Shown piece after piece: positions 6,793 through 15,392 of a stretch of 49,270 nucleotides of DNA. The stretch is from an uncultured Anaerolineales bacterium (lineage in GTDB: Bacteria; Chloroflexota; Anaerolineae; Anaerolineales; Villigracilaceae), in NCBI GenBank assembly GCA_903873975.1, contig CAIQQN010000228.1, positions 1-49,270 on the forward strand. The letters are read 5' to 3'. How positions within the stretch are numbered: position 1 is the stretch's first letter; every line of letters begins with the position of its first letter. The translations under genes and the position numbers were made by a program. A model generated the notes under the pieces. That model was not told where the DNA came from. It did no database searches and was given only the letters and a program-made list of their open reading frames with translations.

Positions 6793-8019
6793 ATGCAGAC
6801 ACCCTGGGAATATCGCTACGCCAACCGGACACAGCGGATGGGAAGTTCGGTCATCCGTGAACTGCTCAAACTGACCGAGCAGCCGGATATCATCTCTTTT
6901 GGGGGAGGCATGCCTGCCCCGGAAGTCTTCCCCATCAAACAATTCCAGGAAGCATGCCATTATGTGCTTGAGCACGAAGGTCCGCAATCGTTGCAATACA
7001 GCACAACGGAAGGTTATGTTCCCCTGCGGGAAATGATCGCCCATCGCACCGGTCGCTACGCGGTCACGATCACGCCAGATAATATCCTGATCACCTCCGG
7101 CTCCCAGCAAGCGCTGGATTTTCTCGGAAGGGTCTTCATCAACCAAGGCGACCACATCGTAGTCGAATCGCCCACTTACCTCGGAGCACTGCAAGCCTGG
7201 AATGCTTACGGGGCGCAGTACATCTCCGTCCCGTCTGATGAAAATGGCATGGTGACATCTGAACTGGAAAAAGCGCTGCGCATCGGACCGAAATTCATCT
7301 ACGTGCTCCCGAACTTCCAGAACCCGGGTGGCACAACCCTCAGCCTGGAACGCCGCAAGCAATTGGTCGAACTGGCTGACCGGTACGGCGTCCCGATTGT
7401 CGAAGACGACCCCTACGGGCAGTTGCGCTTCGAGGGTGAACATCTACCCTCGCTCGTCTCGTTGGACAGCAAGTTCCGCGGCGACGATGGCTGTTACACC
7501 GGAAACGTCATTTATCTGAGCACCTTCTCCAAACTGCTCGCCCCCGGCATCCGCCTGGCATGGGTGATAGCGCCGGAGCAGGTCATCAAAAAACTGGTCC
7601 AGGCTAAGCAGGCTGCGGATTTGAATACCGCTGCTTTCAACCAGATGGTGGCCTTTGAGGTTGCCAAGGACGGCTTCCTGGATGAACACGTCAAATTCAT
7701 CATCAAGGTATACAAAGAACGCCGCGACGTGATGCTGGAGACCATGGAAGAACTCTTCCCGCCCGGCGTGCGCTGGACCAAACCGCAGGGCGGCATGTTC
7801 CTGTGGGGCATCCTGCCGGAATGGATGGACGCGGCTGATGTACTCAAAACCGCCATCGAACGTAAAGTGGCTTTTGTACCGGGTGCGTCTTTCCACCCGA
7901 ATGGCGGTGGGAAGAATACCATGCGCATGAATTTCTCTTATTCCAACCCGGATAAAATCCGGGAGGGAGTGACCCGCTTGGGGACTGTACTGAAGGAACT
8001 GGTGGCTGAGCATAAGTGA
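6793..8019 (+). CDS. PLP aminotransferase, LysN/MocR-like class I fold
   Basis: Pyridoxal-phosphate aminotransferase of the 2-aminoadipate/aromatic/branched-chain (LysN, AspC-like subgroup) family. Visible: N-terminal IISFGGGMPAPEVFP substrate loop (about residues 33-47), QYSTTEGYVPLREMIA, TSGSQQALDFLGR, NFQNPGGTTL (Asn and Pro of the cofactor site), EDDPYGQLRFEG and STFSKLLAPGIRLAW with the Schiff-base Lys. At 408 residues it is normal length. AAGGAG lies six bases before the ATG. Known LysN enzymes also act on leucine, which agrees with the branched-chain-rich leader peptide at 6672, so the likely in vivo role is branched-chain or 2-aminoadipate transamination. It ends at a strong two-way terminator. 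Confidence 0.92.
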   Translation: MQTPWEYRYANRTQRMGSSVIRELLKLTEQPDIISFGGGMPAPEVFPIKQFQEACHYVLEHEGPQSLQYSTTEGYVPLREMIAHRTGRYAVTITPDNILITSGSQQALDFLGRVFINQGDHIVVESPTYLGALQAWNAYGAQYISVPSDENGMVTSELEKALRIGPKFIYVLPNFQNPGGTTLSLERRKQLVELADRYGVPIVEDDPYGQLRFEGEHLPSLVSLDSKFRGDDGCYTGNVIYLSTFSKLLAPGIRLAWVIAPEQVIKKLVQAKQAADLNTAAFNQMVAFEVAKDGFLDEHVKFIIKVYKERRDVMLETMEELFPPGVRWTKPQGGMFLWGILPEWMDAADVLKTAIERKVAFVPGASFHPNGGGKNTMRMNFSYSNPDKIREGVTRLGTVLKELVAEHK

Positions 8020-8024
8020 CTGCA

Positions 8025-8060
8025 AAACTCCCGCAGGCCGAAACCTGCGGGAGTTTTTTT
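8025..8060. terminator. Bidirectional terminator
   Basis: AAACTCCCGCAGG (8025-8037), loop CCGAAA, CCTGCGGGAGTTT (8044-8056), a perfect 13-bp stem flanked by A and T runs. It serves both the aminotransferase (plus) and the malic enzyme (minus). Confidence 0.92.
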
Positions 8061-8075
8061 ACTCGCCAAGGTGGA

Positions 8076-9425
8076 TTATTCGTGAATATAAGGTACATAG
8101 TCTGAACGCGCCAGACCCTGCTCTATGGCTTTCAAAGCCACCGCGTGTGCAACCGCCTGGTGCAGCTTCCGGTCGAGCGGATTGGGGACTAACTGGTCGT
8201 CTTTCGTGTAGTTCGCTATCGCTTGAGCAGCAGCCAACAACATCTCGTCAGATATTCGCGGCGACCAGGTATCCACTGCGCCGCGGAAGATGCCCGGAAA
8301 GCCCAACACATTGTTAACCCTCTTCCCGTCAGCTGCAAAGGCTGCCCCATTCTTAAGCGCCACTTCGGGTTCAATTTCCGGACGCGGGTTGGAGAGGGCC
8401 AGGAGCATCTGTCCCTTGCGCACCATTTCTGGCTTGATGAGGCCTGGCACACCAGTGGTGGAGATAACAATGTCACAGTTGGCCATGATCTCTTTTAGGT
8501 TGGATTTTTTTCCGCCGTTGGCTTTGTGGCGTGCCAGAGCCTCTGCACTCAAGTCAGCACCCCAGACTGGGCTGCCGGTTATTTGCATGAGCATCTTGGC
8601 AATTGCATTCCCGGCTGCGCCTAAGCCGATTTGACCGATGACCGCCTTGCCTAGATCTTTCTTGAGCTTGCGGCAAGCCACTGTCAGCACAGCTGTGCAA
8701 ACCACAGCCGTCCCGTGCTGGTCATCGTGCAAGACTGGAATATCCAGTTGCTTCTGGAGTTCTTCTTCGATCCTGAAACAACGCGGCGCAGAAATATCTT
8801 CCAACTGGATTGCGGCAAAGGTGGGGGCAATGGCAGCTACGACCTTGATAATCTCGTCAGGGTCCTTGGTATTCACCAGGATGGGTACACCCGAAAGGCC
8901 CACCAGCGTCTCCATCAGCATGGCCTTGCCCTCCATGACGGGCATCCCGGCTAAAGGTCCGATATCGCCCAGGCCTAGCACAGCCGTCCCGTCGGTGACG
9001 ATTGCCACCAGGTGACAGGTGGATGTATAGGTATGCGCCAGTTTCGGATCTCTGGCAATCTTCATGCAGACTTCCGCCACGCCCGGCGTGTAGACCTTCT
9101 GCAAGGTTGCAATGGAATCAATCGGGTAGCGGGAACGGACAGCAATCTTGCCCTTCAAGTGCAGGGCCATCACCTCATCGCGTACGTCCAGGAGACGAGT
9201 GCCGCGGTTCCTGCGGATGGCTTCCAGTATCAATTCCAGATGCTTTTCATCGTCTGCAAAGATCGTGATGTCGCGTACCACTTGAAGGGTGGTCTCATTG
9301 AGCAATTCAATATTACCTACATTACCGCCGACCGCGGTAATCGCACTCAGGAGACGCCCCAGCGTTCCTGTCTCTTGGGCATTAACCACCCGAACGATAC
9401 GTAAAATTTTGTTTTCCCAGCTCAT
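8076..9425 (-). CDS. NAD(P)-dependent malic enzyme with N-terminal ACT domain
   Basis: Oxidative decarboxylation of malate to pyruvate, linking the TCA cycle to pyruvate and NAD(P)H. An ACT domain (about residues 4-78; RIVRVVNAQETGTLGRLLSA) precedes the malic enzyme core: TLQKVYTPGVAEVC, TDGTAVLGLGDIGP, LEDISAPRCF (metal ligands), HDDQHGTA, a Rossmann motif GQIGLGAAGNAIAKM, and LALSNPRPEIEP. The ACT domain suggests amino-acid feedback, as in the Bacillus and Thermotogales relatives. The ATG at 9425 has GAGG five bases upstream; the GTG at 9431 is too close to it. moaA ends 58 bases upstream with no terminator between, so the two may share a transcript. Confidence 0.93.
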   Translation of the reverse strand: MSWENKILRIVRVVNAQETGTLGRLLSAITAVGGNVGNIELLNETTLQVVRDITIFADDEKHLELILEAIRRNRGTRLLDVRDEVMALHLKGKIAVRSRYPIDSIATLQKVYTPGVAEVCMKIARDPKLAHTYTSTCHLVAIVTDGTAVLGLGDIGPLAGMPVMEGKAMLMETLVGLSGVPILVNTKDPDEIIKVVAAIAPTFAAIQLEDISAPRCFRIEEELQKQLDIPVLHDDQHGTAVVCTAVLTVACRKLKKDLGKAVIGQIGLGAAGNAIAKMLMQITGSPVWGADLSAEALARHKANGGKKSNLKEIMANCDIVISTTGVPGLIKPEMVRKGQMLLALSNPRPEIEPEVALKNGAAFAADGKRVNNVLGFPGIFRGAVDTWSPRISDEMLLAAAQAIANYTKDDQLVPNPLDRKLHQAVAHAVALKAIEQGLARSDYVPYIHE

Positions 9426-9483
9426 AATCACCTCGATATGATGCGTAAATTCCAGCCACGCTTATTCGGCTCCGTTTGGATTG

Positions 9484-10464
9484 TTAGCCGCCAATTTCGC
9501 TCATCACCCTGTTCAGGGGGATCTCCCCGTCGGCAAGTCCATGTCCCCAGGGTTTATTCCAGACAGCTTCCAAAACCAGCTTGCGCAGGTCTTCCAGTGA
9601 AGCGCCGGTCCGTAAAGGCGTTAGCAGGTCAATCTCGTACTCCCGCAGGAGACACATACGCAGGATGCCATCCGGAGTGAGGCGGGCACGCGTACAATCC
9701 GCGCAGAATGGCGCGCTGACAGACGAGATGAAACCAATATCGCCCTTCGCAGCAGGGATGCGGTAGATGCGCGCCTCCCCGTCCAATTCTCCGCCGTTTT
9801 CAGGCGCAAGCAGACCGAGGGCATGCTCTATGCGCCTCTGCGTTTCCTCCGCTGAAACCATCTGCCCGGTCTGCAGGTCAGTGGCTCCGCCGAAGGGCAT
9901 CATCTCGATGAAACGCACCTGCCAGGGATGCTCGCGTGTCAGGCGCGCCAGGTCAACGACATCCTCCTCGTTATAGCCACGCACCACCACCGCGTTGAGT
10001 TTGACCGGCGTGAGCCCGGCCGCTTCGGCAGCCAGGATGCCCTCCCAGACATCCTCGATATCCCCCCCGCGGGTAAGCCTCTTGAACTTGGCCGGGTTGA
10101 GCGTGTCAATACTGATATTGACACGTTCCAGCCCAGCAGCGGACAAAGGTTCGGATAGTTTCGAGAGGAGCACCCCGTTGGTCGTCATGGAAACGGACCG
10201 GATGCCCGGTGTGGCAGCGATCCCGCGCACAATATCCACGATGTGGAGGCGGGCGGTAGGTTCGCCCCCAGTCAGGCGGATTTTATCGAAGCCCAGATCA
10301 GCGAACAGGCGCGTCAATAGCAGCACCTCATCATCCTGCATCATTTCAGCAGGCGGCCGGAAAGTCATCTCCTCCGGCATACAGTAGATGCAGCGCAGGT
10401 TGCAGTGATCGGTTAGACTGATGCGCAGATAATGGATTTTACGTCCAAAGCGGTCGAAAGCCAT
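9484..10464 (-). CDS. moaA: GTP 3',8-cyclase MoaA
   Basis: Radical-SAM enzyme that starts molybdenum cofactor synthesis by converting GTP to 3',8-cyclo-7,8-dihydro-GTP. The N-terminal cluster motif CNLRCIYCMP (about residues 21-30), the SAM-binding RLTGGEP (about 64), and the C-terminal second-cluster cysteines FCADC...C (about 256-272) are present. The two terminal Gly (SEIGG) required by the family are intact. At 326 residues it is normal. One variation: RLTGGEPTARLHI where most members read EPLLR. No other moa gene is in the window. GAGG precedes the ATG, and a well-formed promoter lies 30-60 bases upstream. Confidence 0.96.
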   Translation of the reverse strand: MAFDRFGRKIHYLRISLTDHCNLRCIYCMPEEMTFRPPAEMMQDDEVLLLTRLFADLGFDKIRLTGGEPTARLHIVDIVRGIAATPGIRSVSMTTNGVLLSKLSEPLSAAGLERVNISIDTLNPAKFKRLTRGGDIEDVWEGILAAEAAGLTPVKLNAVVVRGYNEEDVVDLARLTREHPWQVRFIEMMPFGGATDLQTGQMVSAEETQRRIEHALGLLAPENGGELDGEARIYRIPAAKGDIGFISSVSAPFCADCTRARLTPDGILRMCLLREYEIDLLTPLRTGASLEDLRKLVLEAVWNKPWGHGLADGEIPLNRVMSEIGG

Positions 10465-10497
10465 ATTTCCTCGTGAGTACCAGTAAAGGGTAGGGAG

Positions 10498-10526
10498 ATT
10501 ATACCTGTTTCCGACTATTCTACCAA
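10498..10526 (-). promoter_or_regulatory. moaA promoter
   Basis: On the minus strand TTGGTA (10526-10521), a 17-base spacer, and a perfect TATAAT (10503-10498). Predicted start near 10491, giving a 27-base leader. Its -35 box directly abuts that of the opposite promoter at 10527. Confidence 0.65.
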
Positions 10527-10555
10527 TTGACGGGTAGTGTCAGGCGTGCTATTAT
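10527..10555 (+). promoter_or_regulatory. Promoter of the PIN-TRAM/cysS unit
   Basis: TTGACG (10527-10532), a 17-base spacer, and TATTAT (10550-10555). Predicted start near 10562, leaving a leader of about 127 bases before ATG 10689. The leader can form competing stems: CTGAATC/GGTTCAG (10590-10596/10633-10639) or AAATCCC/GGGATTT (10598-10604/10639-10645), inside GAGTACTGC/GCAGTATTC (10573-10581/10655-10663). No T-box sequence is present. Confidence 0.6.
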
Positions 10556-10688
10556 CCAGTTGATTTATTACTGAGTACTGCGTAAATATCTGAATCAAAA
10601 TCCCATGAAATGCGAGACAATTAAGAATAGCAGGTTCAGGGATTTATACAAGGTGCAGTATTCAATTTATTAGAGAGGAGTTATTGAA

Positions 10689-11747
10689 ATGAGCGCAGAT
10701 TTTATTATTCGTATCATTGGCATGGCAATTTTTTCCATCCTGGGGGTCTATGTGGGGAACGGGCTTTCGGTATACAACCCGGATCAGCAACTTTTCTACA
10801 CGATCACATTCACCCTGATTGGTGCTCTTTTTGGCTTGGTATTAACGCCCTACCTCACCACCCGTCCCATCCGCGCCTTGCGTGCCCTGTTGGGCCGCCT
10901 GGCTGCCGAGACGCTGTTCTCCGCCCTGATCGGGTTGGTGATCGGCCTGCTGACTGCGGCCCTGCTGGCCTTCCCGCTCTCTCTGCTGCCCTCCCCCTTA
11001 GGAAAAGTACTACCCTTGATCGGTGTCCTGCTCTTTGGCTATTTCGGCGTGGCCGTCTTCACAACGCGCCAGGCCGACATCGCTAATATCCTGGGGGGGC
11101 TTACCTCGCGCCGGGAGGAAAGCACAAGCACGGGAGGAACACCATCGAATCGGACCATCCTGCTGGATACCAGCGTCATCATTGACGGGCGCGTGGCCGA
11201 TATCGCCAAGACCGGCTTCCTGCCCGGCACCCTCTTGATCCCACGCTTTGTGCTGAACGAACTCCAATACATCGCTGACTCGCCCGACAGCCTGCGCCGT
11301 CAGCGCGGGCGGCGCGGCATGGAAGTGCTGGCTGAATTGCAGAAAGCCTCGGCGGTGGTCGTCCGCATCAGTGATGTGGATGTGGAGGGCGTCCGTGAAG
11401 TGGACGATAAGCTGGTCATTCTGGCCCGGCAGATGAAGTGTCCCATCCTGACCAATGATTTCAATCTGAATCGTATCGCCGAACTACAGGGTGTGCTCAT
11501 CCTGAATATCAACGATCTGGCGAATGCGGTCAAGTCGGTCGTCCTGCCCGGTGAATTGATGTCGGTCAACGTCATCCAGGAAGGCAAGGAAGTCAACCAG
11601 GGTGTCGGTTACATGGAAGATGGGACGATGGTGGTTATTGAGAACGGCAACAAATATCTTAACAAGGAAATCACCGTCACCGTAACCAAAGTCTTACAGA
11701 CCGCCGCCGGGCGGATGATCTTTGCCCGTCCCGAGGGGAAAGAGTAA
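10689..11747 (+). CDS. PIN and TRAM domain membrane protein, YacL-like
   Basis: Membrane-tethered nuclease-like protein. Four transmembrane segments fill residues 1-125; a PIN domain starts at [16 protein letters not shown] (about residue 155), keeping the acidic residues D159, D164 and later D/E pairs (EVDDKLV, LTNDFN) that bind Mg in this family; a TRAM RNA-binding domain ends the protein ([17 protein letters not shown]). The length of 352 and the order match Bacillus YacL, which lies beside cysS in many genomes, as here. A role in RNA processing is likely but the substrate is unknown. GAGAGGAG lies ahead of the ATG. cysS follows after 10 bases, so they form one operon. Confidence 0.9.
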   Translation: MSADFIIRIIGMAIFSILGVYVGNGLSVYNPDQQLFYTITFTLIGALFGLVLTPYLTTRPIRALRALLGRLAAETLFSALIGLVIGLLTAALLAFPLSLLPSPLGKVLPLIGVLLFGYFGVAVFTTRQADIANILGGLTSRREESTSTGGTPSNRTILLDTSVIIDGRVADIAKTGFLPGTLLIPRFVLNELQYIADSPDSLRRQRGRRGMEVLAELQKASAVVVRISDVDVEGVREVDDKLVILARQMKCPILTNDFNLNRIAELQGVLILNINDLANAVKSVVLPGELMSVNVIQEGKEVNQGVGYMEDGTMVVIENGNKYLNKEITVTVTKVLQTAAGRMIFARPEGKE

Positions 11748-11757
11748 AGGAAATAAA

Positions 11758-13155
11758 ATGCTGCGTGTCTACAACACCCTCACCCGCAAAAAGGAAGAAT
11801 TCCAGACCCTCGAACCGGGACTGGTCAAGATGTATGTCTGCGGTGTAACCGTCTATTCTGACGCGCACATCGGTCATGCCATGTTTGCTTTGGTGTTTGA
11901 CATTGTCCGCCGCTACCTGACCTATCGCGGCTATGAAGTCCGCCAGGTGATCAATTACACCGATGTGGACGACAAGATCATCAACCGCGCCAACGCACTG
12001 GGGGTGGATGCCTCCGAACTGGCTGAAAAGTACATCCGGGATTTCCGCCGCCAGATCGAAGTCCTGAACATCCTGCCGGCAACGGTCAATCCGCGCGCTA
12101 CGCAGGAGATGCCCCAGATCATCCGCATGATCGAAGGATTGATCGGGAAAGGCTTCGCATATCCTGCCAAGGACGGGGACGTTTACTTCCGCGTCACGAA
12201 AGACCCGGGTTATGGCAAGTTATCGGGGCGAAGAATTGAAGACATGCAGGCTGGAGTACGCATCGAAGTTGGGGGGCAAAAGGAACACCCGATGGATTTC
12301 GCTGTCTGGAAAGCTTCCAAGCCCGGCGAACCGGCCTGGGACAGCCCATGGGGCAAGGGCCGTCCCGGCTGGCACATCGAGTGCTCGGCGATGAACCTGA
12401 GCCACCTGGGCGAGCAGATTGACATCCATGGTGGCGGGAATGACCTGATCTTCCCGCACCACGAGAACGAGATCGCCCAGACCGAGTGCTTCACCGGAAA
12501 ACCCTTTGCCCGTTATTGGATGCACAACGGCATGCTGCAATTGCAGGGCGAGAAGATGTCCAAGTCGATCGGCAACCTGGTGACGATTGACGATTTCCTG
12601 TCACGCCACGAGGCGGACGCCCTGCGCATGATGATCCTGAACGGCTCTTACCGCGCCCCGCTCTCTTATTCAGACGATATCGTGGATGCGGCGGAGCGCG
12701 GCCTGGACCGTCTGCGGTCCGCCCTCAAACCGGCTCCCGCGGGTGCTCCCGGCGCTTCCGCGGATATGCGCGCCACCTTGGATAAGCAGACCGAGACGAC
12801 CCAGCAGACCTTCATCGAGGCCATGGACGACGACTTCAACTCATCCGGCGGACTGGCGGCACTCTTCGAACTGGTACGCACCGTCAACACCGCCCGTGAC
12901 GCGGGTGCCACTGACGCAGAACTCAAACCCGCTCAGGATACCCTGTGCACGCTGACGGGTGTGCTCGGCTTGCGTTTGAGCGAAAAGAAAGCCACTGGCG
13001 GCGGCGCGGAAAAGTTCATCGCCCTGCTGGTCGAAGTCCGGGCAGAGATGCGCAAGCAGAAGAACTGGGCCATGTCCGACCTGATCCGTGACCGGCTCAA
13101 GGAATTGGGGGTGGCGATCGAAGATAGCAAGGACGGTACCACCTGGCACTGGTAA
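11758..13155 (+). CDS. cysS: Cysteinyl-tRNA synthetase
   Basis: Charges tRNA-Cys with cysteine. Class I signatures: HIGH box in [16 protein letters not shown] (about residues 27-42) and KMSKS in [10 protein letters not shown] (about 264-273). The zinc ligands are visible: the first Cys in YVCG, then WHIECSAM, and HHENE. At 465 residues it is normal. The ATG at 11758 is preferred over an in-frame ATG at 11722 inside the upstream gene: AAAGGAA lies just upstream and the family begins at [12 protein letters not shown]. Co-transcribed with the PIN-TRAM gene; ends at a perfect terminator. Confidence 0.97.
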   Translation: MLRVYNTLTRKKEEFQTLEPGLVKMYVCGVTVYSDAHIGHAMFALVFDIVRRYLTYRGYEVRQVINYTDVDDKIINRANALGVDASELAEKYIRDFRRQIEVLNILPATVNPRATQEMPQIIRMIEGLIGKGFAYPAKDGDVYFRVTKDPGYGKLSGRRIEDMQAGVRIEVGGQKEHPMDFAVWKASKPGEPAWDSPWGKGRPGWHIECSAMNLSHLGEQIDIHGGGNDLIFPHHENEIAQTECFTGKPFARYWMHNGMLQLQGEKMSKSIGNLVTIDDFLSRHEADALRMMILNGSYRAPLSYSDDIVDAAERGLDRLRSALKPAPAGAPGASADMRATLDKQTETTQQTFIEAMDDDFNSSGGLAALFELVRTVNTARDAGATDAELKPAQDTLCTLTGVLGLRLSEKKATGGGAEKFIALLVEVRAEMRKQKNWAMSDLIRDRLKELGVAIEDSKDGTTWHW

Positions 13156-13198
13156 CCCCATAGGGGTGGATGATTATCTGTCTGTTTTAGACAATATC

Positions 13199-13228
13199 AA
13201 AACTTCCGGGATTGCTCTCGGAAGTTTT
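13199..13228. terminator. Bidirectional terminator
   Basis: AAAACTTCCG (13199-13208), a 10-base loop, CGGAAGTTTT (13219-13228). Perfect 10-bp stem between convergent cysS and the histidine kinase. Confidence 0.85.
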
Positions 13229-13235
13229 CATTTCT

Positions 13236-14348
13236 CTATACTCCCTGCGGTAAAGTGATCCGCATGGTTGTCCCCTGGCCGGGGGCGTTTTCGGCGGTGA
13301 TCGTCCCGCCGTGGGCTTCGACCAGGTGCCGGGCAATCGCCAGCCCCAGCCCCATGCCTCCCGAGTCGGTTGATTTATAAAAGCGTTCGAAGACGTGCGG
13401 CAGTTCGTCTGGCGGGATGCCGGGACCGCTGTCCTGCACATCCAGTTGGGCCTGCTTATCCTCCTGCCGGTAGCGGACGCGGATCTCACTTCCGGAGGGA
13501 GCGTAGCGCAGGGCATTCGCTACCAAGTTCGAGAGCACCTGTCGCATGCGCCCGGGGTCAAGATCCAACCAGGGCAGGTCATTCGCTGCTTCAACGGTCA
13601 AAGTGACCCCGGCAGAATCCGCCTGGGATTGGAAAGCCGCCAGCGTATCACGGATCAGCATGGAAAGGTCAGTTGGCTCTTTTTTTAATTTGAGTGTGCC
13701 GCTCTCAGCCAGCGCCAGCGTCCGCAGGTCTTCCACCAGCCGCGCCAGGATGTTCGTCTCCTCCAGCAGCGAACGCAGGTTGGCATCGTCGGCCAGGTAA
13801 ACGCCGTCCAGCATGCCTTCCAGGTTGCCCTGCACAACCGTCAGCGGGGTGCGCAGTTCGTGGGTCACGTCGGCCAGAAGTTCCCGGCGTTGTTCGTCTG
13901 TAATGTGCAGGCGGGATGCCATGGTATTGAAAGCGCGCGCCAGTGAACGCACTTCGCGCGGGCCCTTCTCCGCCACCCGCACCGAGTAATCCCCCTGCCC
14001 CACCCGTTCGGCGGCATTAAGCAGATCATCCAGCGGGACGACCAGCCGCCGCATGCCCAATCCACCCAACCCAACGACAAGCCCGCCGAACAAAAAGACA
14101 CCTACTCCGATGGGAATCAGCCACTGGCCGGGATTGAACGGGAAATTCGACAGCCCCAGCCAGCGGGAGACGAGCAGGATCGCACCCGCCAGCAGCGCCA
14201 CGCTGAACAAGCTGAACAAACTAAATAGGCAACCTATCCGGCGGGAGACCGAGTGATGGCGCATTCTGCGGACGGGTGGCCAGGGTTCATTCTCCGGCCA
14301 CCAGCGCGGGCGCTGGCGAGACGAACGGGAGGAATGGAGGGTTCTCAT
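13236..14348 (-). CDS. Membrane sensor histidine kinase
   Basis: Two-component sensor. Two transmembrane helices (about residues 38-60 and 77-98) are separated by only some 16 residues, so there is hardly any extracytoplasmic sensor; the signal is probably sensed in the membrane or through a partner. Then HAMP (about 99-150), the phospho-acceptor H163 in DVTHELRTPLT, N box QVLSNLVANALRYAP, G1 DSGPGIP, F box FERFYK and G2 GMGLGLAI. The first 30 residues are very basic and Trp/Pro-rich, unusual for a kinase. Its start overlaps the regulator's stop by four bases (ATGA), giving strict coupling. The neighbouring ferredoxin and membrane protein genes may supply the input. Confidence 0.93.
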   Translation of the reverse strand: MRTLHSSRSSRQRPRWWPENEPWPPVRRMRHHSVSRRIGCLFSLFSLFSVALLAGAILLVSRWLGLSNFPFNPGQWLIPIGVGVFLFGGLVVGLGGLGMRRLVVPLDDLLNAAERVGQGDYSVRVAEKGPREVRSLARAFNTMASRLHITDEQRRELLADVTHELRTPLTVVQGNLEGMLDGVYLADDANLRSLLEETNILARLVEDLRTLALAESGTLKLKKEPTDLSMLIRDTLAAFQSQADSAGVTLTVEAANDLPWLDLDPGRMRQVLSNLVANALRYAPSGSEIRVRYRQEDKQAQLDVQDSGPGIPPDELPHVFERFYKSTDSGGMGLGLAIARHLVEAHGGTITAENAPGQGTTMRITLPQGV

Positions 14349-15031
14349 CGGTCAGTAAATTTGTAGCCCACGCCGTAAACCGTCAGAAGGTAGCGCGGTT
14401 CAGGCGGATTCGGCTCGATCTTATGGCGGATGTTTTTGACATGTGCGTCAATGGCGCGTTCATATGATTCAAAAGCCACGCCATGCACGGCATTCAGAAG
14501 TTGAGCGCGTGTGAACACACGTCCCGGGTAACGGGCCATCTCAGCCAGCAGGGAGAATTCAGTGGGGGTCAATTCATCTATCTGGCGCGCCTCTGCCGTG
14601 ACGCGCATGCGCGGCACGTCCAGGGTCAGGTCGGCAACCCGCAGGATTTCCTGGCTGTCACTCGAAATATTTTCAATTCGGCGGAAGACGGCGCGCACCC
14701 GCGCCACCAGTTCCTTGGGGCTGAATGGCTTGGTGACATAGTCGTCGGCGCCTAACTCCAACCCGATGAGTTTATCGGATTCTTCCGAACGGCCCGTGAG
14801 CATGATCACTGGTACATTCGAGATCTTGCGCATTTCACGGGTCACGTCCAGCCCATCCATCTGCGGAAGTCCCAGGTCGAGGATGACCATATCCGGCTTT
14901 TCTGTGCGCACCCACGACAGTGCAGACTTCCCGTCCGCAGCAACATTTACGCCAAAGCCGGCGCGTTCCAGGTAATCGCGCACCAGCTTGACGATCTTGG
15001 GTTCGTCGTCCACGACCAAAATGGTTTTCAC
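14345..15031 (-). CDS. OmpR/PhoB-family response regulator
   Basis: DNA-binding partner of the kinase at 13236. Receiver domain: acidic pair DDE (residues 8-10), phospho-acceptor D52 in VILDLGLPQMDG, Thr in MLTGRSE, Lys in YVTKPFSPKEL (about 102). C-terminal winged helix: ELTPTEFSLLAEMARYPGRV, then RAIDAHVKNIRHKIEPNP and YLLTVYGVGYKF. At 228 residues it is standard. The start is GTG, overlapping the ferredoxin stop by four bases (GTGA). Its target is probably this operon, but no repeated operator was identified beyond the palindromes at 15815-15854. Confidence 0.95.
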   Translation of the reverse strand: MKTILVVDDEPKIVKLVRDYLERAGFGVNVAADGKSALSWVRTEKPDMVILDLGLPQMDGLDVTREMRKISNVPVIMLTGRSEESDKLIGLELGADDYVTKPFSPKELVARVRAVFRRIENISSDSQEILRVADLTLDVPRMRVTAEARQIDELTPTEFSLLAEMARYPGRVFTRAQLLNAVHGVAFESYERAIDAHVKNIRHKIEPNPPEPRYLLTVYGVGYKFTDR

Positions 15032-15336
15032 TTGGCCTTATTATACGCCGACAGTCCATTACAAGACGTTGGCCTTTCACCCACGCTCCTGGCAGCATGC
15101 GACTTTGGCATATAGATATACTCGATAGCTCCGCTCTCACAGACGCATACGCACTTCTTGCAGCCATTGCAGGCTTCCGCCTCCCGGATGATCACGTGGC
15201 GATGCCATATCACGTCAATTTTTCCAAGCACCTGCTTCGGGCAGGCTTCGATGCAGTCCCAGCAGGCGTCACAGCGCCGGGTCTCCAGCCGGATGAAATC
15301 GTTTTTTCTTCGGTGGGATAATTCATGAGAATTCAT
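15028..15336 (-). CDS. 2[4Fe-4S] ferredoxin-like protein
   Basis: A 102-residue soluble electron-transfer or redox-sensing protein. Two complete cluster motifs: CDACWDCIEACP (about residues 22-33) and CNGCKKCVCVC (about 56-66), each C-x2-C-x2-C-x3-C. An in-frame ATG at 15384 exists, but MNSHELSHRR at 15336 is the better start because the upstream residues have no ferredoxin character. The C-terminal 25 residues are polar and unlike classical ferredoxins. It overlaps the response regulator by four bases, which ties it to signalling instead of a catabolic complex. It could report iron-sulfur or redox state to the sensor kinase; that is inference. Confidence 0.85.
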   Translation of the reverse strand: MNSHELSHRRKNDFIRLETRRCDACWDCIEACPKQVLGKIDVIWHRHVIIREAEACNGCKKCVCVCESGAIEYIYMPKSHAARSVGERPTSCNGLSAYNKAK

Positions 15337-15392
15337 GATGTCAACTTCCAAGGATTGGGTGGGCAGGTTGCCCTGTCCACCCAACTGGATTG

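Noticed and set aside
10562-10688. T-box riboswitch ahead of the cysS operon
   Set aside because: No AGGGTGGNACCGCG-like T-box sequence, no specifier-loop stem and no terminator in the leader.
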